64,000 nucleotides of DNA from Cupriavidus basilensis (GCF_000832305.1 NZ_CP010537.1:2914001-2978000), one strand, 5' to 3'. Shown: positions 1 through 9,202, numbered from the stretch's first letter. Made by a program: numbers and translations. The notes: generated by a model from the letters alone, not told the origin.

Positions 1-912
1 TTCCTTGGCGTTGCCGCCGCGCATCATCATCACAATGCCGCCGACCGACTCGGTCTGGCCGTTCTTGACCAGCGCGCCCTGCCGTACTTCATGGCCGATG
101 GTCACGTTGGCCACATCCCGCACATAGACCGGCGTGCCCGCGACCTCCTTGAGCACGATGCTGCCGATATCCTCCACGCCCCGGGCCAGGCCCACGCCGC
201 GGATCAGGTACTGCTCGGCGTAGTGCGGCAGCACGCCACCGCCGGAGTTGGCGTTGTTGCGCGCGAGCGACTGGTAGACCTGCTGCAGCGTGACCTGGTA
301 GTGCCGCATGCGGTCCGGGTTGACCAGCACCTGGTATTGCCGCACGAAGCCGCCCTGCGAGTTGATTTCCGCTACGCCCGGGATCGAGCGCAACAGCGGG
401 CGCACCACCCAGTCCTGCGCGATGCGGCGCTCGGAGAGTTCCTCGGCCGTGAGCGCGCGGTTGCCGTCGTCGACGCGGTCCAGCGTGTACTGGTAGACCT
501 CGCCCAGGCCGGTGGAGACCGGGCCGAGCACCGGCGTCACGCCCTCGGGCATGCGGCCGGCCACCTCGATCAGGCGCTCCATCACCAGTTGCCGCGCAAA
601 GTAGACGTCCGTCGCATCGGTAAACACCAGCGTGATCAGCGACAGGCCCGCCTTGTTGAGCGAACGCATTTCTTCCAGGCCGGGCAGCCCGGTCATGGCC
701 ATTTCCACCGGCACGGTGACAAAGCGCTCCACTTCCTCCGGCGAGCGGCCGGTGGCTTCGGTGGCGATCTGCACCTGCACGTTGGTGACGTCGGGGAAGG
801 CATCCACCGACAGTTTGGTTGCCGCGCGCAGGCCAAAGAAGAACAGCACCACCGCCAGCACGCAAACCACCAGCCGCTGCTTGATGGCGGCTTCCACAAG
901 GGATTTCAGCAT
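1..912 (-). CDS. czcA: CzcA-family heavy-metal RND efflux pump, N-terminal part (cut by window start)
   Basis: Inner-membrane pump of a tripartite divalent-metal/proton antiporter (HME-RND family). The 304 codons seen begin at ATG 910-912 with a first membrane helix at about residues 10-30. The periplasmic porter domain follows, with family stretches such as SPEEVERFVTVPVEMAMTGL and TGLGEVYQYTLD. The gene runs off the left edge, so the charged residues of the proton relay in the later membrane helices cannot be checked. It follows czcB by 6 bp in the usual C-B-A order. These genomes carry several HME-RND paralogs (Zn/Cd/Co, Ni/Co, Cu/Ag) and the metal cannot be assigned from this fragment; czcA is used as a family name. 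Confidence 0.9.
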   Translation of the reverse strand, partial: MLKSLVEAAIKQRLVVCVLAVVLFFFGLRAATKLSVDAFPDVTNVQVQIATEATGRSPEEVERFVTVPVEMAMTGLPGLEEMRSLNKAGLSLITLVFTDATDVYFARQLVMERLIEVAGRMPEGVTPVLGPVSTGLGEVYQYTLDRVDDGNRALTAEELSERRIAQDWVVRPLLRSIPGVAEINSQGGFVRQYQVLVNPDRMRHYQVTLQQVYQSLARNNANSGGGVLPHYAEQYLIRGVGLARGVEDIGSIVLKEVAGTPVYVRDVANVTIGHEVRQGALVKNGQTESVGGIVMMMRGGNAKE

Positions 913-918
913 GATCGA

Positions 919-2079
919 TTACCCCTGTTCCAGGCGCTTGCGCTCGTTATCGAGGTGGAAGGCGCCATCCACCACGATGCGCTCGCCCGCTTTCACCCCG
1001 CTTTGCACCACGCGCATGCCGTCGCTCTCGGCGCCCAGCTTGACCTTGACCTGGCGGTACAGGCCGCCGGGCTGCTCCACGTAGACCAGCTCGTCGTTGC
1101 CGTCGCGCACGATGGCGGACTCCGGGATCACCAGTTGCTCGGACGCAGCGCTGGCAATCAGCATGCTGGCCAGCATGGCCGGCTTCAGGCGCCCTTCGCG
1201 GTTATCCAGCTCGGTGCGGACCAGCACGGTGCGCGTTTGCGGATTCACGGTGCGGCCCACGTAGATGAGCTTGCCGGTGATCTGCTTCTGGCCCGCGCCG
1301 TTGCCAAGGGACGGCACCTCGATGTCCACGCTCTGGCCCTCGGCCACCAGCGCGGCCTGCTGCTCGGGCACTTCCGCCACCACCCACACACGCGACAGGT
1401 CGGCCACGGTGTAGAGCGCATCGGCCGGCTGCACCACCTGGCCTTGCGCGACGTTGCGCTCCACCACGGTGCCGCTGATGCTGGAGAACACCGGCGAGTA
1501 GGAATCGATGCTGCCGCTCTTGGCCAGTTGCGCCACCGCGGCGGCCGACATGCCAAGCACGCGCAGCTGGTCGCGATAGGCGCGCATCTCGGCCGAGGAA
1601 ATGGCCAGCTCGCTCTCGCGGCGTTGCAGCTCGCCGCGGCCGATCACGTCGGCGGCGAACAACTGGCGCGCGCGCTCGGCGTTGCGGGCCTGCAGCTCGG
1701 TCTGCGCCTCGGCCTTGAGGAAGGCCATCTGGGCCGCGCCCAGCTCGCTGCTATGCAGGCGGGCGAGCACCTGGCCCGCCTTGACCTCCTGGCCCAGGAT
1801 GCCGTAGAGATCCGTCACGCGGCCAGTCACGCTGGCGCCAATGCGCGCCACGCGCTGCTCGTCGAAATCGATGCGTCCGGACACGCGCAGCACTTCGCTG
1901 AACGGGCTGGCAGCCACCGCGGCCACCTTCAGGGTTTTTTGCAGCGCCTGTTCCGGCTTGACCACGCCGGGCGGCTGCCTGGGCGGCTCGGCGGCCGGTG
2001 CGGGTTCATCGGAGCAGCCAGCGAGGGAAAACAGCAGGGCTGCGGTTGCCGTCAGGGTAAGTAGAAAATGGGGGCGCAT
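919..2079 (-). CDS. czcB: CzcB-type RND periplasmic adaptor (membrane-fusion lipoprotein)
   Basis: Periplasmic adaptor linking the CzcA pump to the CzcC outer-membrane channel. The ATG at 2077-2079 gives 386 residues. The N-terminus is a lipoprotein signal with lipobox LAGC (Cys22). A lipoyl-like half-motif, an alpha-helical hairpin rich in Ala/Gln/Glu (about residues 130-210), a second lipoyl half and beta-barrel domains follow (GKLIYVGRTVNPQTRTVLVR). Longer in-frame extension upstream overlaps czcC and lacks a signal, so this start is preferred. It begins 2 bp after the czcC stop, implying translational coupling. No His-rich metal-binding N-terminus like that of some CzcB proteins is seen. 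Confidence 0.9.
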   Translation of the reverse strand: MRPHFLLTLTATAALLFSLAGCSDEPAPAAEPPRQPPGVVKPEQALQKTLKVAAVAASPFSEVLRVSGRIDFDEQRVARIGASVTGRVTDLYGILGQEVKAGQVLARLHSSELGAAQMAFLKAEAQTELQARNAERARQLFAADVIGRGELQRRESELAISSAEMRAYRDQLRVLGMSAAAVAQLAKSGSIDSYSPVFSSISGTVVERNVAQGQVVQPADALYTVADLSRVWVVAEVPEQQAALVAEGQSVDIEVPSLGNGAGQKQITGKLIYVGRTVNPQTRTVLVRTELDNREGRLKPAMLASMLIASAASEQLVIPESAIVRDGNDELVYVEQPGGLYRQVKVKLGAESDGMRVVQSGVKAGERIVVDGAFHLDNERKRLEQG

Positions 2080-2081
2080 GC

Positions 2082-3383
2082 TTATTTGGTTTCCGTAGTT
2101 GCCGTGGGGGCCGAGGGTGCCGTGGGCGCCGCGGTCTGCCCGGGCACGCTGGACAGCAGCTTCTCGATCTGGATGGTGGCGGCCTGCAGCTCGAACTGCG
2201 CGGCAATCAGATCGCTGCGCGCGCCGCGCAGCACGCGCTGGGCATCGAGGTAGTCCAGGATGCCGCGCTCGCCGAAGCGATACGCCGACTCGGCCACCGC
2301 CAGCGCGGATTCGGCCTGGCGCACGATGCCGCCTTCCAGCGCGCTTACCTGCGACTGCGTGATCTCGTACTGGCGGTAAGCCGATTCCAGCTCCTGCGTG
2401 AGCTCGAACTCGCGGGCTTCCAGCGCCGTGCGGGCCTGGATCGCCTGCGCGGCCGCCTCGCCCACCGGGCCGCTGCGGCGGTCCCACAACGGGATGGTGA
2501 GGACCAGGCCAACCTGCGAGACCGTGTTGTCCGGCTGGCGCTCGGCGCTGGCGCGCACCGCCAGCTCGGGCAGGCGCAGCGAGCGCTGGTAGTCCACGGC
2601 CAGGCTGGCCCGGTCCGCTTCCAGGCGGCGCTGGGTCAGCTCGGCGTTGGCGCCGGTCAAGGTGTCGCGCAGCGTGGGCAGGGCCGGCAGCGCGGGGGGC
2701 TGGCTCAGGCTGCCGGACAGCGAATAAGCCGCGGGCATGGCGCCGCCCACTTGCTGGCGCAGCGCCGCCTTGGCCTGGTTGACGCGCAGCTGGGCGCTTT
2801 GCAGCGTCTTCTGCGCGCTCAGCAGCTCGGTCTCGGCCTTGATCAGCTCATAGCGCGGGGCTTCGCCCACCTCCACCCGCAGCCGGGCGCGGTCCTGGAT
2901 CTGCCGCATCATGGCCAGGTCTTCCTTGGCGGCGGCCAGCTCCATCTCGCGACGTAGCACATCGAAGTACGACGTCTTGACCCGCGCCGCCAGGTCCGCG
3001 CGGAATGCCTGGCGGCCGGCTTCGGTGGCCTCCAGGCTGCGCCCGGCGATCTCGGCGCGCAGCTTGCGCTGCTGCGGATAGTCCAGCTTCTGGGTGATGG
3101 CCATGGTCGGCGCGGCGCCACCGGTCACACCGGAAGTGCGCGGCGACAGACGGCCGTACATCACCTCGACCTGCGGGTTGGGATAGGCGCGCGCGCTGGT
3201 CACGGCGGCGCTGGCGGCATCGACGCCAGCCTGCGCCGCCTCCACGCCTTTGTTGGTGGACTGCGAAAGGGACAGCAGTTGCGGCAAGGTGAACGTTTCC
3301 GCCGCGAGAGCCGGCAAGGCTCCGAGCGACAGCAACGCCACCATGGAAAACATGGTGATTTGTTTGATCTGTTTGATCTGCAT
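2082..3383 (-). CDS. czcC: CzcC-type outer-membrane efflux protein (TolC superfamily)
   Basis: Outer-membrane channel of the metal efflux complex, 433 residues, with the two OEP halves expected of the family (long helices around residues 60-220 and 250-410). A signal peptide ends near LGALPALAAE. The ATG at 3381-3383 precedes a short QIKQIKQI stretch encoded by a 9-bp tandem repeat. An internal ATG 10 codons later (MFSMVALLS) is an equally good start and would leave a more normal signal peptide. First gene of the C-B-A set; a small exported protein gene lies 160 bp upstream. Confidence 0.88.
   Translation of the reverse strand: MQIKQIKQITMFSMVALLSLGALPALAAETFTLPQLLSLSQSTNKGVEAAQAGVDAASAAVTSARAYPNPQVEVMYGRLSPRTSGVTGGAAPTMAITQKLDYPQQRKLRAEIAGRSLEATEAGRQAFRADLAARVKTSYFDVLRREMELAAAKEDLAMMRQIQDRARLRVEVGEAPRYELIKAETELLSAQKTLQSAQLRVNQAKAALRQQVGGAMPAAYSLSGSLSQPPALPALPTLRDTLTGANAELTQRRLEADRASLAVDYQRSLRLPELAVRASAERQPDNTVSQVGLVLTIPLWDRRSGPVGEAAAQAIQARTALEAREFELTQELESAYRQYEITQSQVSALEGGIVRQAESALAVAESAYRFGERGILDYLDAQRVLRGARSDLIAAQFELQAATIQIEKLLSSVPGQTAAPTAPSAPTATTETK
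3356..3382. repeat. 9-bp tandem repeat at the czcC start
   Basis: Three consecutive 9-bp units (tgatttgtt, tgatctgtt, tgatctgca) lie directly over the first codons of czcC and encode QIKQIKQI before the hydrophobic signal segment. The repeat is in frame, so unit gain or loss would not break the gene. Confidence 0.8.
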
Positions 3384-3546
3384 GACGAATGGGGGCAGGC
3401 GAAACGGCTGCGCGCCCGCCGCCGGCGCACGCGAAAAGCGCGCGCCAACGGTCAGCCAGCGATCGCGGACGCGATCGGGCCAAGGCGCCCAGGCAATAGG
3501 AACGCAGCCCCGGCGCGCAAGCTGCGCGCCCGGGTTGCCAGGACTG

Positions 3547-4026
3547 TCAGATCAGGGAGATGGGGGGCTTGAAGAACGCCGCGGGCAATGGATCCGGGCG
3601 TGCGGGCAGCGGTTGCGCGATCTCGTTGGGGGGCAACGAAACACGCACGGTGGGCAGCGCGAAGAGCGCGCTGGATTCTTCGATCTCGTCGAGCATGTCG
3701 AGAGGGTCGAGCAAGTCGGCGGACCAGATCTCGCAGTAGCCGGGAGGATCGTCCTCCACCGCCGCTGCCGCCATCGCTTCACCCGCCAGGCCATCGTCGC
3801 CCGGCGCCACGACGCGCTCCAGGCCGGCACCGCCGTCCAGTTCGTCGAGGGTGCGGGAGAACGCCGCTTCGGCAATCAGGCGTTCGGCGCGAACGGGATC
3901 AGATGCAGACCCCGCTGGCCCCTCAGACCCCTCAGACCCCGATATACCGGCGTGCGTGTTCGCCGCTGCCCCGAAGGACAGCGCAGACAAGCACAAAACG
4001 GTGATCAGGAGCAGCAGGGATCGCAT
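3547..4026 (-). CDS. Small exported protein upstream of czcCBA (CzcI-like position)
   Basis: Predicted periplasmic protein of 159 residues from ATG 4024-4026 (MRSLLLLITVLCLSALSFG signal). A start 19 codons upstream would add an Arg/Phe-rich stretch ahead of the signal and is less likely. The mature part begins GISGSEGSEG, encoded by a 9-bp repeat (3921-3938), then is acidic (DDPPGYCEIW, DLLDPLDMLDEIEES) and ends Pro-rich. The position immediately upstream of czcC on the same strand is where czcI-type small periplasmic proteins lie in metal-efflux operons. Sequence similarity to CzcI is not obvious, so the link is positional only. Confidence 0.6.
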   Translation of the reverse strand: MRSLLLLITVLCLSALSFGAAANTHAGISGSEGSEGPAGSASDPVRAERLIAEAAFSRTLDELDGGAGLERVVAPGDDGLAGEAMAAAAVEDDPPGYCEIWSADLLDPLDMLDEIEESSALFALPTVRVSLPPNEIAQPLPARPDPLPAAFFKPPISLI

Positions 4027-4138
4027 GAACCGGGATAGCGCGAATCGGGGTGGAGCGAATCGGGTTGGAGCAACAAGGGCCAAACCAGCGCGGACGGTGA
4101 TAAATCAGCCACCCGCTGCCGATGGTGCACCACAGCAT

Positions 4139-4154
4139 TGTAACGCGGATGTAA
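4139..4154. promoter_or_regulatory. TGTAA-N6-TGTAA direct repeat upstream of the metal-efflux operon
   Basis: Two TGTAA half-sites start exactly 11 bp apart, about 115 bp upstream of the first gene of the czc operon. On the operon strand they read TTACA-N6-TTACA and the second overlaps a TACAAT -10-like hexamer. An 11-bp direct-repeat spacing is typical for OmpR/PhoB-family response regulators, which control many metal-efflux operons. The assignment is inference; no regulator gene for it is in the window. Confidence 0.4.
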
Positions 4155-4437
4155 GTCATAGACCGCCAAAGGGCCGGTGCGTTCCGGCCGAGCCTGACAA
4201 AAGTTGCTTGCGCGCGGGCTGGGCTGCGACGGCGCCAAGGGGGACGGCGCCCTGGCCGGCTTCACCGGGCTGAAGCCCATCCGCATCCCGGCGGGGACTG
4301 CCGCAAGGGATGGCGGTGGCGGCTATGTGGGTTTCCCGTCTGGCTGCGCCTCGCAGCCGCCGGAAATGTTAAAAAAAATAATATTTACGCAAATAAAGCT
4401 GCGTTTAGTTGGCTTTCGATTGGCGCTGGCGCGCCCA
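4155..4437. other. Intergenic region between czc operon and sdsB
   Basis: No credible gene. The stretch carries an A/T-rich patch at about 4367-4400 just past the sdsB stop, in a GC-rich surrounding. It may serve as a transcription end for sdsB, but no clear hairpin accompanies it. Confidence 0.4.
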
Positions 4438-5346
4438 TCAAGCGGCGGCCAGCACGGCTGCCACCGCCCTTTGCGCCGCCGGCGACAGCGTGCGCTGCGC
4501 CAGGTGCACGACGACAAAGTCCATGGCCATGGAGACCGTGCTTGCCAGCGCCAGCGGCACCAGCGCGCCGCTCTCCAGCTCCGCCCTGAGCGCCCGCGCG
4601 GGCGCCAGCAGCAGCACATCGGATTGGCACGCCAGATGCTTGAGCGCATGAAGATCATTGCTCTGCACCTGAAACGGCAGGCTCTCGCCCGGCCGGCAGC
4701 CAAGCAGCCTGCGCAACTGCTCATGGCCATGATCCGGCAACGGCACGGACACCAGGGTAGCCTCGCGCAATTGCGCCGGCGTGACACGCTCGCCCGCAAG
4801 GGGATGGCCCGGGCGCGCAAACCAGCCCGATGGCTCGGGCCGCAGGCGCCGGACTTCCAGCTCTGCCGCCGCTGGCATGGTACGGCGCTCGGCAACCAGA
4901 AAATCCAGCGTCTCCGCGTGCAGGGCGGCGAGCAGCGCCGGGGCGCTGTTGACCTCGGCCTTCACCCGCAGCTTCGGCCAGTCCCGGTTGAGGGCGCACA
5001 GCACGCCGGGCAGCAGGATAGCGGCGGGAAACGGCCCCATCCCCATCTGCACGCTGCCGATCTCATGCTGCTGCACCAGCGCGAGATCGCGCGCCAGGCA
5101 ACGCGTCTCGAACAGGATCCGCCGTGCCCGCTCCGCCACCATGCGCCCGGCCGCGGTCAGCGCCACGCCGCGCGGGCCGCGATCGAACAGCGGCATGCCG
5201 GCCTCGGCCTCCAGCGCCTGGATGCTGCGGGTCAGCGCGGGCTGGCTCAGGTGCACGCGGCGGGCGGCCCCCGCCAGCGAGCCCTCTTCGGCCACCGCGA
5301 TCAGGTGCTCCAGCCGTTTCAGGTTCAAGACATGCGCTCCTTGCAT
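4438..5346 (-). CDS. sdsB: LysR-family regulator divergent from alkylsulfatase (SdsB-like)
   Basis: LysR-type transcriptional regulator, 302 residues: N-terminal winged helix-turn-helix (LIAVAEEGSLAGAARRVHLS then QPALTRSIQALEAE, about residues 14-48) and a periplasmic-binding-protein-like effector domain from about 90. Its start lies 82 bp from the start of the divergent alkylsulfatase gene. This is the arrangement of sdsB/sdsA in pseudomonads, where SdsB activates SdsA. The gene symbol rests on that arrangement rather than on close sequence comparison. ATG 5344-5346. Confidence 0.75.
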   Translation of the reverse strand: MQGAHVLNLKRLEHLIAVAEEGSLAGAARRVHLSQPALTRSIQALEAEAGMPLFDRGPRGVALTAAGRMVAERARRILFETRCLARDLALVQQHEIGSVQMGMGPFPAAILLPGVLCALNRDWPKLRVKAEVNSAPALLAALHAETLDFLVAERRTMPAAAELEVRRLRPEPSGWFARPGHPLAGERVTPAQLREATLVSVPLPDHGHEQLRRLLGCRPGESLPFQVQSNDLHALKHLACQSDVLLLAPARALRAELESGALVPLALASTVSMAMDFVVVHLAQRTLSPAAQRAVAAVLAAA

Positions 5347-5428
5347 CGCTGAGATAAAAAACTTGCAATTGAATTATAGGTGGCGGTGGACTCCAATAGA
5401 CGTCCTCTTCGTGTCACCGAGCCTTGCC

Positions 5429-7405
5429 ATGCCCCTTCGCCGTATCCTCCCCGCCATCCTGGCGCTTGTTGCCTTCCAGTGCGCCACCGCCCAGACGGCC
5501 AGCGCGCCTGCCTCGCCCGTCACCGTGCAAGCCAATGCGGCGTGGCTGCAGGCACTGCCCTTTGGCGACCGGCAGGATTTCGAGGATGCGCACCGCGGCC
5601 TGGTGGCCCGCTTCCCCGAAGGCACCATCCGCGGCGCGGACGGCCGCGTGGCATGGGACTTCAACGCCTACGCCTTCGAGCGCGCCGATGCCGCGCCGGC
5701 CACGGTAAACCCGAGCCTGTGGCGGCTCGCGCAGTTGAACAATGAAGCCGGCCTGTTCAAGGTCACCGACCGCCTCTATCAGGTGCGCGGGGCCGACCTG
5801 TCGAACATGAACATCATCGAAGGCGACACCGGCATCATCGTGATGGACCCGCTGATCACCGCCGAGACCGCGCGCGCGGCGCTGGCGCTGTACTATGCGC
5901 ACCGGCCGCGCAAGCCGGTGGTCGCCGTGATTTACACGCACAGCCACGTCGACCATTTCGGCGGCGCCAAGGGCATCGTCGACGAAGCCGACGTGAAGGC
6001 CGGCAAGGTGGCGGTGATCGCGCCGGCGGGCTTCATGGAAGAGGCCATCAGCGAGAACGTGCTGGCGGGCAACGCCATGAGCCGGCGCGCGCAATACATG
6101 TACGGCACCACCCTGCCCCGCAACGCGACCGGGCAAGTCGACGCGGGCCTGGGCAAGGCCACCTCGCGCGGCACGGTCACGCTGCTGGCGCCCACCGATC
6201 TCATCGACAAGACCATCGACACCCGCCGCATCGATGGCATCGATATCGAGTTCCAGCTCACGCCCGGCACCGAGGCGCCGGCCGAGATGAACCTCTACTT
6301 CCCGCAGCTGCGCACGCTGTGCATCGCGGAGAACGCTGCCCGCACCCAGCACAACATCCTGACCATCCGCGGCGCGCAGGTGCGCGATGCCAAGGCCTGG
6401 TCGTTCTATATCGGCCAGGCGCTGGCCCGCTACGGCGAGCGCAGCGACATCCTGATCGCCCAGCACCACTGGCCCACCTGGGGCAAGGCGCGCATCAACG
6501 AGTTCCTGTCGGACCAGCGCGACATGTACGCCTACCTGAACGACCAGACGCTGCGCCTGATGAACCATGGCCTCACGCCCACGGACATTGCCGACACGCT
6601 GCGCAAGCTGCCTGAGCCGCTGGCCAGCAAATGGTATGCGCGCGACTACTACGGCTCGGTCAGCCACAACGTGCGCGCCGTGTACCAGCGCTACCTCGGG
6701 TTCTACGATGGCAACCCGGCCCACCTGAACCCATTGCCGCCGGTGCAGGGCGCGAAGAAGACGATCGAATGGATGGGCGGCGCGGACGCTGTCCTGGCCA
6801 AGGCGCGCGAAGCCTACGCCCGCGGCGAATACCGCTGGGTGGCGCAGATCGGCAACGAGCTGGTCTTTGCCGACCCGGCCAACACCGCGGCCCGCGCGCT
6901 ACAGGCCGACGCGCTGGAGCAGCTTGGCTACCAGGCCGAAAACGCGACCTGGCGCAATGCCTACCTGACCGGCGCGCAGGAACTGCGCAACGGCATCAGG
7001 CGGGGCGCGCCCGGCGGCACGACGTCGCCCGACCTGGTGCGCGCGCTGACCGTGCCGCATTTCTTCGACTACCTGGCGGTGCGCCTGAATGCGGACAAGT
7101 CCGCCGGCAAGGCCATGACGCTGAACTGGAACTTCACCGACCTGCAGGAGCGCTACGCCATGACGCTGCGCAACAGCGCCCTGACCTACCTGGCCGACGC
7201 GCAAGCCGCGCAGGCCACGGCAACCATCACGCTGGACAAGGCCACGCTCGACCGCATCAGCCTGAAGCAACTGACGCTGCCGGACGCGATCCGCGATGGC
7301 AGCATCCGCATTGACGGCAGCCCGCAAGCGGTGGTGTCGCTGTTCGGCATGCTGGATACGTTTGACGGGTACTTCAGCATTGTGACGCCACAAGCCGCAC
7401 CCTGA
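5429..7405 (+). CDS. sdsA: Secreted/periplasmic linear alkylsulfatase (SdsA/BDS1-type metallo-beta-lactamase fold)
   Basis: Class-III alkylsulfatase hydrolysing primary alkyl sulfates such as dodecyl sulfate to alcohol and sulfate. The ATG at 5429 gives 658 residues with a signal peptide (MPLRRILPAILALVAFQCATAQ). The N-terminal beta-lactamase-fold domain holds the binuclear zinc motif THSHVDHFGG (His171, His173, Asp175, His176). A further metal-site region AENAARTQHN and the motif GSVSHNVRAVYQRYLGFYDG follow. A helical dimerisation domain and a C-terminal SCP2-like domain (about residues 530-655, LTLPDAIRDGSIRIDG) complete the usual three-domain plan. Length fits the family. Long upstream in-frame extension is antisense to sdsB and is not coding. 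Confidence 0.88.
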   Translation: MPLRRILPAILALVAFQCATAQTASAPASPVTVQANAAWLQALPFGDRQDFEDAHRGLVARFPEGTIRGADGRVAWDFNAYAFERADAAPATVNPSLWRLAQLNNEAGLFKVTDRLYQVRGADLSNMNIIEGDTGIIVMDPLITAETARAALALYYAHRPRKPVVAVIYTHSHVDHFGGAKGIVDEADVKAGKVAVIAPAGFMEEAISENVLAGNAMSRRAQYMYGTTLPRNATGQVDAGLGKATSRGTVTLLAPTDLIDKTIDTRRIDGIDIEFQLTPGTEAPAEMNLYFPQLRTLCIAENAARTQHNILTIRGAQVRDAKAWSFYIGQALARYGERSDILIAQHHWPTWGKARINEFLSDQRDMYAYLNDQTLRLMNHGLTPTDIADTLRKLPEPLASKWYARDYYGSVSHNVRAVYQRYLGFYDGNPAHLNPLPPVQGAKKTIEWMGGADAVLAKAREAYARGEYRWVAQIGNELVFADPANTAARALQADALEQLGYQAENATWRNAYLTGAQELRNGIRRGAPGGTTSPDLVRALTVPHFFDYLAVRLNADKSAGKAMTLNWNFTDLQERYAMTLRNSALTYLADAQAAQATATITLDKATLDRISLKQLTLPDAIRDGSIRIDGSPQAVVSLFGMLDTFDGYFSIVTPQAAP

Positions 7406-7439
7406 GGGGGGACGGGCGGCACGTCACCGGCGAGGGCTT

Positions 7440-8369
7440 TCAGCGCGGCGGGGGCGGCCCTGGCTTGCCCAGGGCCGCCTCGAAAAACTGCATCAGTGCC
7501 TGTACCCGCGCCGTGCGGCCCCGCCGCGTGGGCACCAGCAGGGTCACCGGCGCGCTGTCGAACTCCCAGCCGGCCAACACCCGGACCAGCGTGCCGCGCG
7601 CCACCGCATCCGCCGTATCCCACTCCGAGCGCAGCACCAGGCCAAGCCCCTGTTCCGCCCACTGGCGCGCCACGCTGCCGTCGTTGGTCGTAAAGGCCGG
7701 GACAACGCGCAGCGTCTCGCGGGCCGATGGCCGCCGCGCGGTGCCGGAACCCGCCCGGCGAAAACGCCACAGCGTCACGTCCTCGTCGTTCTCGCGAATG
7801 CAGATGCACGCGTGCCCCAGCAAGTCGCGCGGCTCTTGCGGCGTGCCGTGGGCGCGCAGGTAAGCCGGGCTTGCGCACAGCCAGCGTGCATTGGGGGCGA
7901 GCGTGCGGGCAATCCAGGATGAGTCCCGCACGGCGCCGATATGCACCACCGCGTCCGAGTCATGCTTGTCCGGCCAGGGCACCTCGCGCAGATCCAGCTG
8001 CAGGCGCAAACCGGGGTGGCACTGCGCAAAGCGCGCGAGCACCGGCGCCACGTGGTGCCGGCCATAGCCGAAGGGGGCGGCGACGCGCAGCGTGCCCGTC
8101 AGGCGGCTGTCTTCCCGGCGGAACGACTCGGGCAGCGCCTCGAGCTGCGCCAGCAGCGCCGCGCCTTCCTGCGCAAAGCGCTCGCCCTCGGGCGTGAGGC
8201 TCAGGCGCCGGGCGGTGCGGGTGGCGAGCGCCAGGCCCAGCGTGGCCTCCAGCTTGCGCAGGCGCATGGACAGCGCTGGCGGCGTCACATTGAGCGCGCG
8301 GGCGGCTGCGCTCAGGGACGGGGCCTGCGCCAGCGCCTCGACCAGCCGCAGGTCTTCGATCTGGATCAT
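7440..8369 (-). CDS. LysR-family regulator, likely controlling the adjacent HAD/PLP/RidA operon
   Basis: LysR-type regulator of 309 residues. The N-terminal HTH (EALAQAPSLSAAARALNVTP then PALSMRLRKLEATLG) is followed by the effector-binding domain (TGTLRVAAPFGYGRHHVAPV). The Arg/Pro-rich C-terminal tail (KPGPPPPR) is unremarkable. The gene is divergent from the HAD-hydrolase operon with 131 bp between starts. Its stop faces the sdsA stop (35 bp apart). Regulation of the divergent operon is the usual LysR arrangement and is inference. Confidence 0.82.
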   Translation of the reverse strand: MIQIEDLRLVEALAQAPSLSAAARALNVTPPALSMRLRKLEATLGLALATRTARRLSLTPEGERFAQEGAALLAQLEALPESFRREDSRLTGTLRVAAPFGYGRHHVAPVLARFAQCHPGLRLQLDLREVPWPDKHDSDAVVHIGAVRDSSWIARTLAPNARWLCASPAYLRAHGTPQEPRDLLGHACICIRENDEDVTLWRFRRAGSGTARRPSARETLRVVPAFTTNDGSVARQWAEQGLGLVLRSEWDTADAVARGTLVRVLAGWEFDSAPVTLLVPTRRGRTARVQALMQFFEAALGKPGPPPPR

Positions 8370-8500
8370 TCACTTCAGCTTAACGATTGATGTTCCGGTA
8401 TTTAACCACGGACCACGTACTACTTCCTACACTGAGGGCCAGTTGTTCCACAGCCCTGCGGCCCGCCGCTCTGCTGTCCCGCCCACGCAAAAAGGAATGT

Positions 8501-9202
8501 ATGGAAATCATCGACCAATCGCCCGCCCCTGCCTGGCCCCGCGCCGTGCTGTTCGACCTGCTCACCGCGCTGCTGGATTCCTGGACCGTATGGAACGCCG
8601 CCGCCGGCTCGCAGGCGCAAGGCCGGGCCTGGCGCGCGGAGTACCTGAAGCGCACTTACGGCTGCGGCGCCTACGTTCCCTACGAGCAACTGGTGCGCGA
8701 GGCGGCCAGCCACGTGGGCCTGCCCGCCAGCGCGCCGCAGGCGCTCGACGCAGGCTGGGACAAGCTCCCCGCGTGGGACGGTGCACGGGAGCTGCTGCGA
8801 GCCCTGCGCCCGCATTGCCGCCTGGCGGTGGTCACGAACTGCTCCGAGCGGCTGGGGCGGCGCGCCGCGGACTTGCTGGAGATCGACTGGGATGTCGTGG
8901 TCACCTCCGAGCAAGCGGGCTTCTACAAGCCGGATCCGCGCCCCTACCAGCTCGCGCTGGAGCAACTGGGCGTGCAGGCAACGGATGCCGCGTTTGTCGC
9001 GGGCTCGGGCTACGACATGTTCGGCACCTCGGCCGTGGGGCTGCGCACCTACTGGCATAACCGGGTCGGCCTGGCGCTGCCCGCCGGCGCGCCAGTGCCC
9101 GATGCGGAGTCCGCCACGCTGGAGCCCGCGCTGCCCTGGCTGCGGTCCTTTCATGCGGCTACCCCAACCCGGCTGCAGGCCAACGTCCAGTTGCTGGACT
9201 GA
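8501..9202 (+). CDS. HAD-superfamily hydrolase (2-haloacid-dehalogenase-like)
   Basis: Cytosolic HAD hydrolase of 233 residues. The ATG at 8501 follows AAAGGAATGT as ribosome-binding site. Motif I reads AVLFDLLTALLDSW: the nucleophile Asp is present but the second Asp of the phosphatase DxD motif is Leu, as in L-2-haloacid-dehalogenase-type members, which do not use the +2 Asp. Motif II is VVTNCSE, motif III Lys lies in FYKPDPRPYQLALE, and motif IV is in FVAGSGYDMFGT. It starts an operon with a PLP D-amino-acid enzyme (21 bp gap) and RidA, so the substrate may be a small chiral acid rather than a phosphate ester; this is speculative. Confidence 0.8.
   Translation: MEIIDQSPAPAWPRAVLFDLLTALLDSWTVWNAAAGSQAQGRAWRAEYLKRTYGCGAYVPYEQLVREAASHVGLPASAPQALDAGWDKLPAWDGARELLRALRPHCRLAVVTNCSERLGRRAADLLEIDWDVVVTSEQAGFYKPDPRPYQLALEQLGVQATDAAFVAGSGYDMFGTSAVGLRTYWHNRVGLALPAGAPVPDAESATLEPALPWLRSFHAATPTRLQANVQLLD

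Noticed and set aside
91..2064. 657-codon plus-strand open frame
   Set aside because: His/Ala/Arg-rich product antisense to czcA/czcB, with no family motif and spanning two genes; a typical GC-rich shadow frame.
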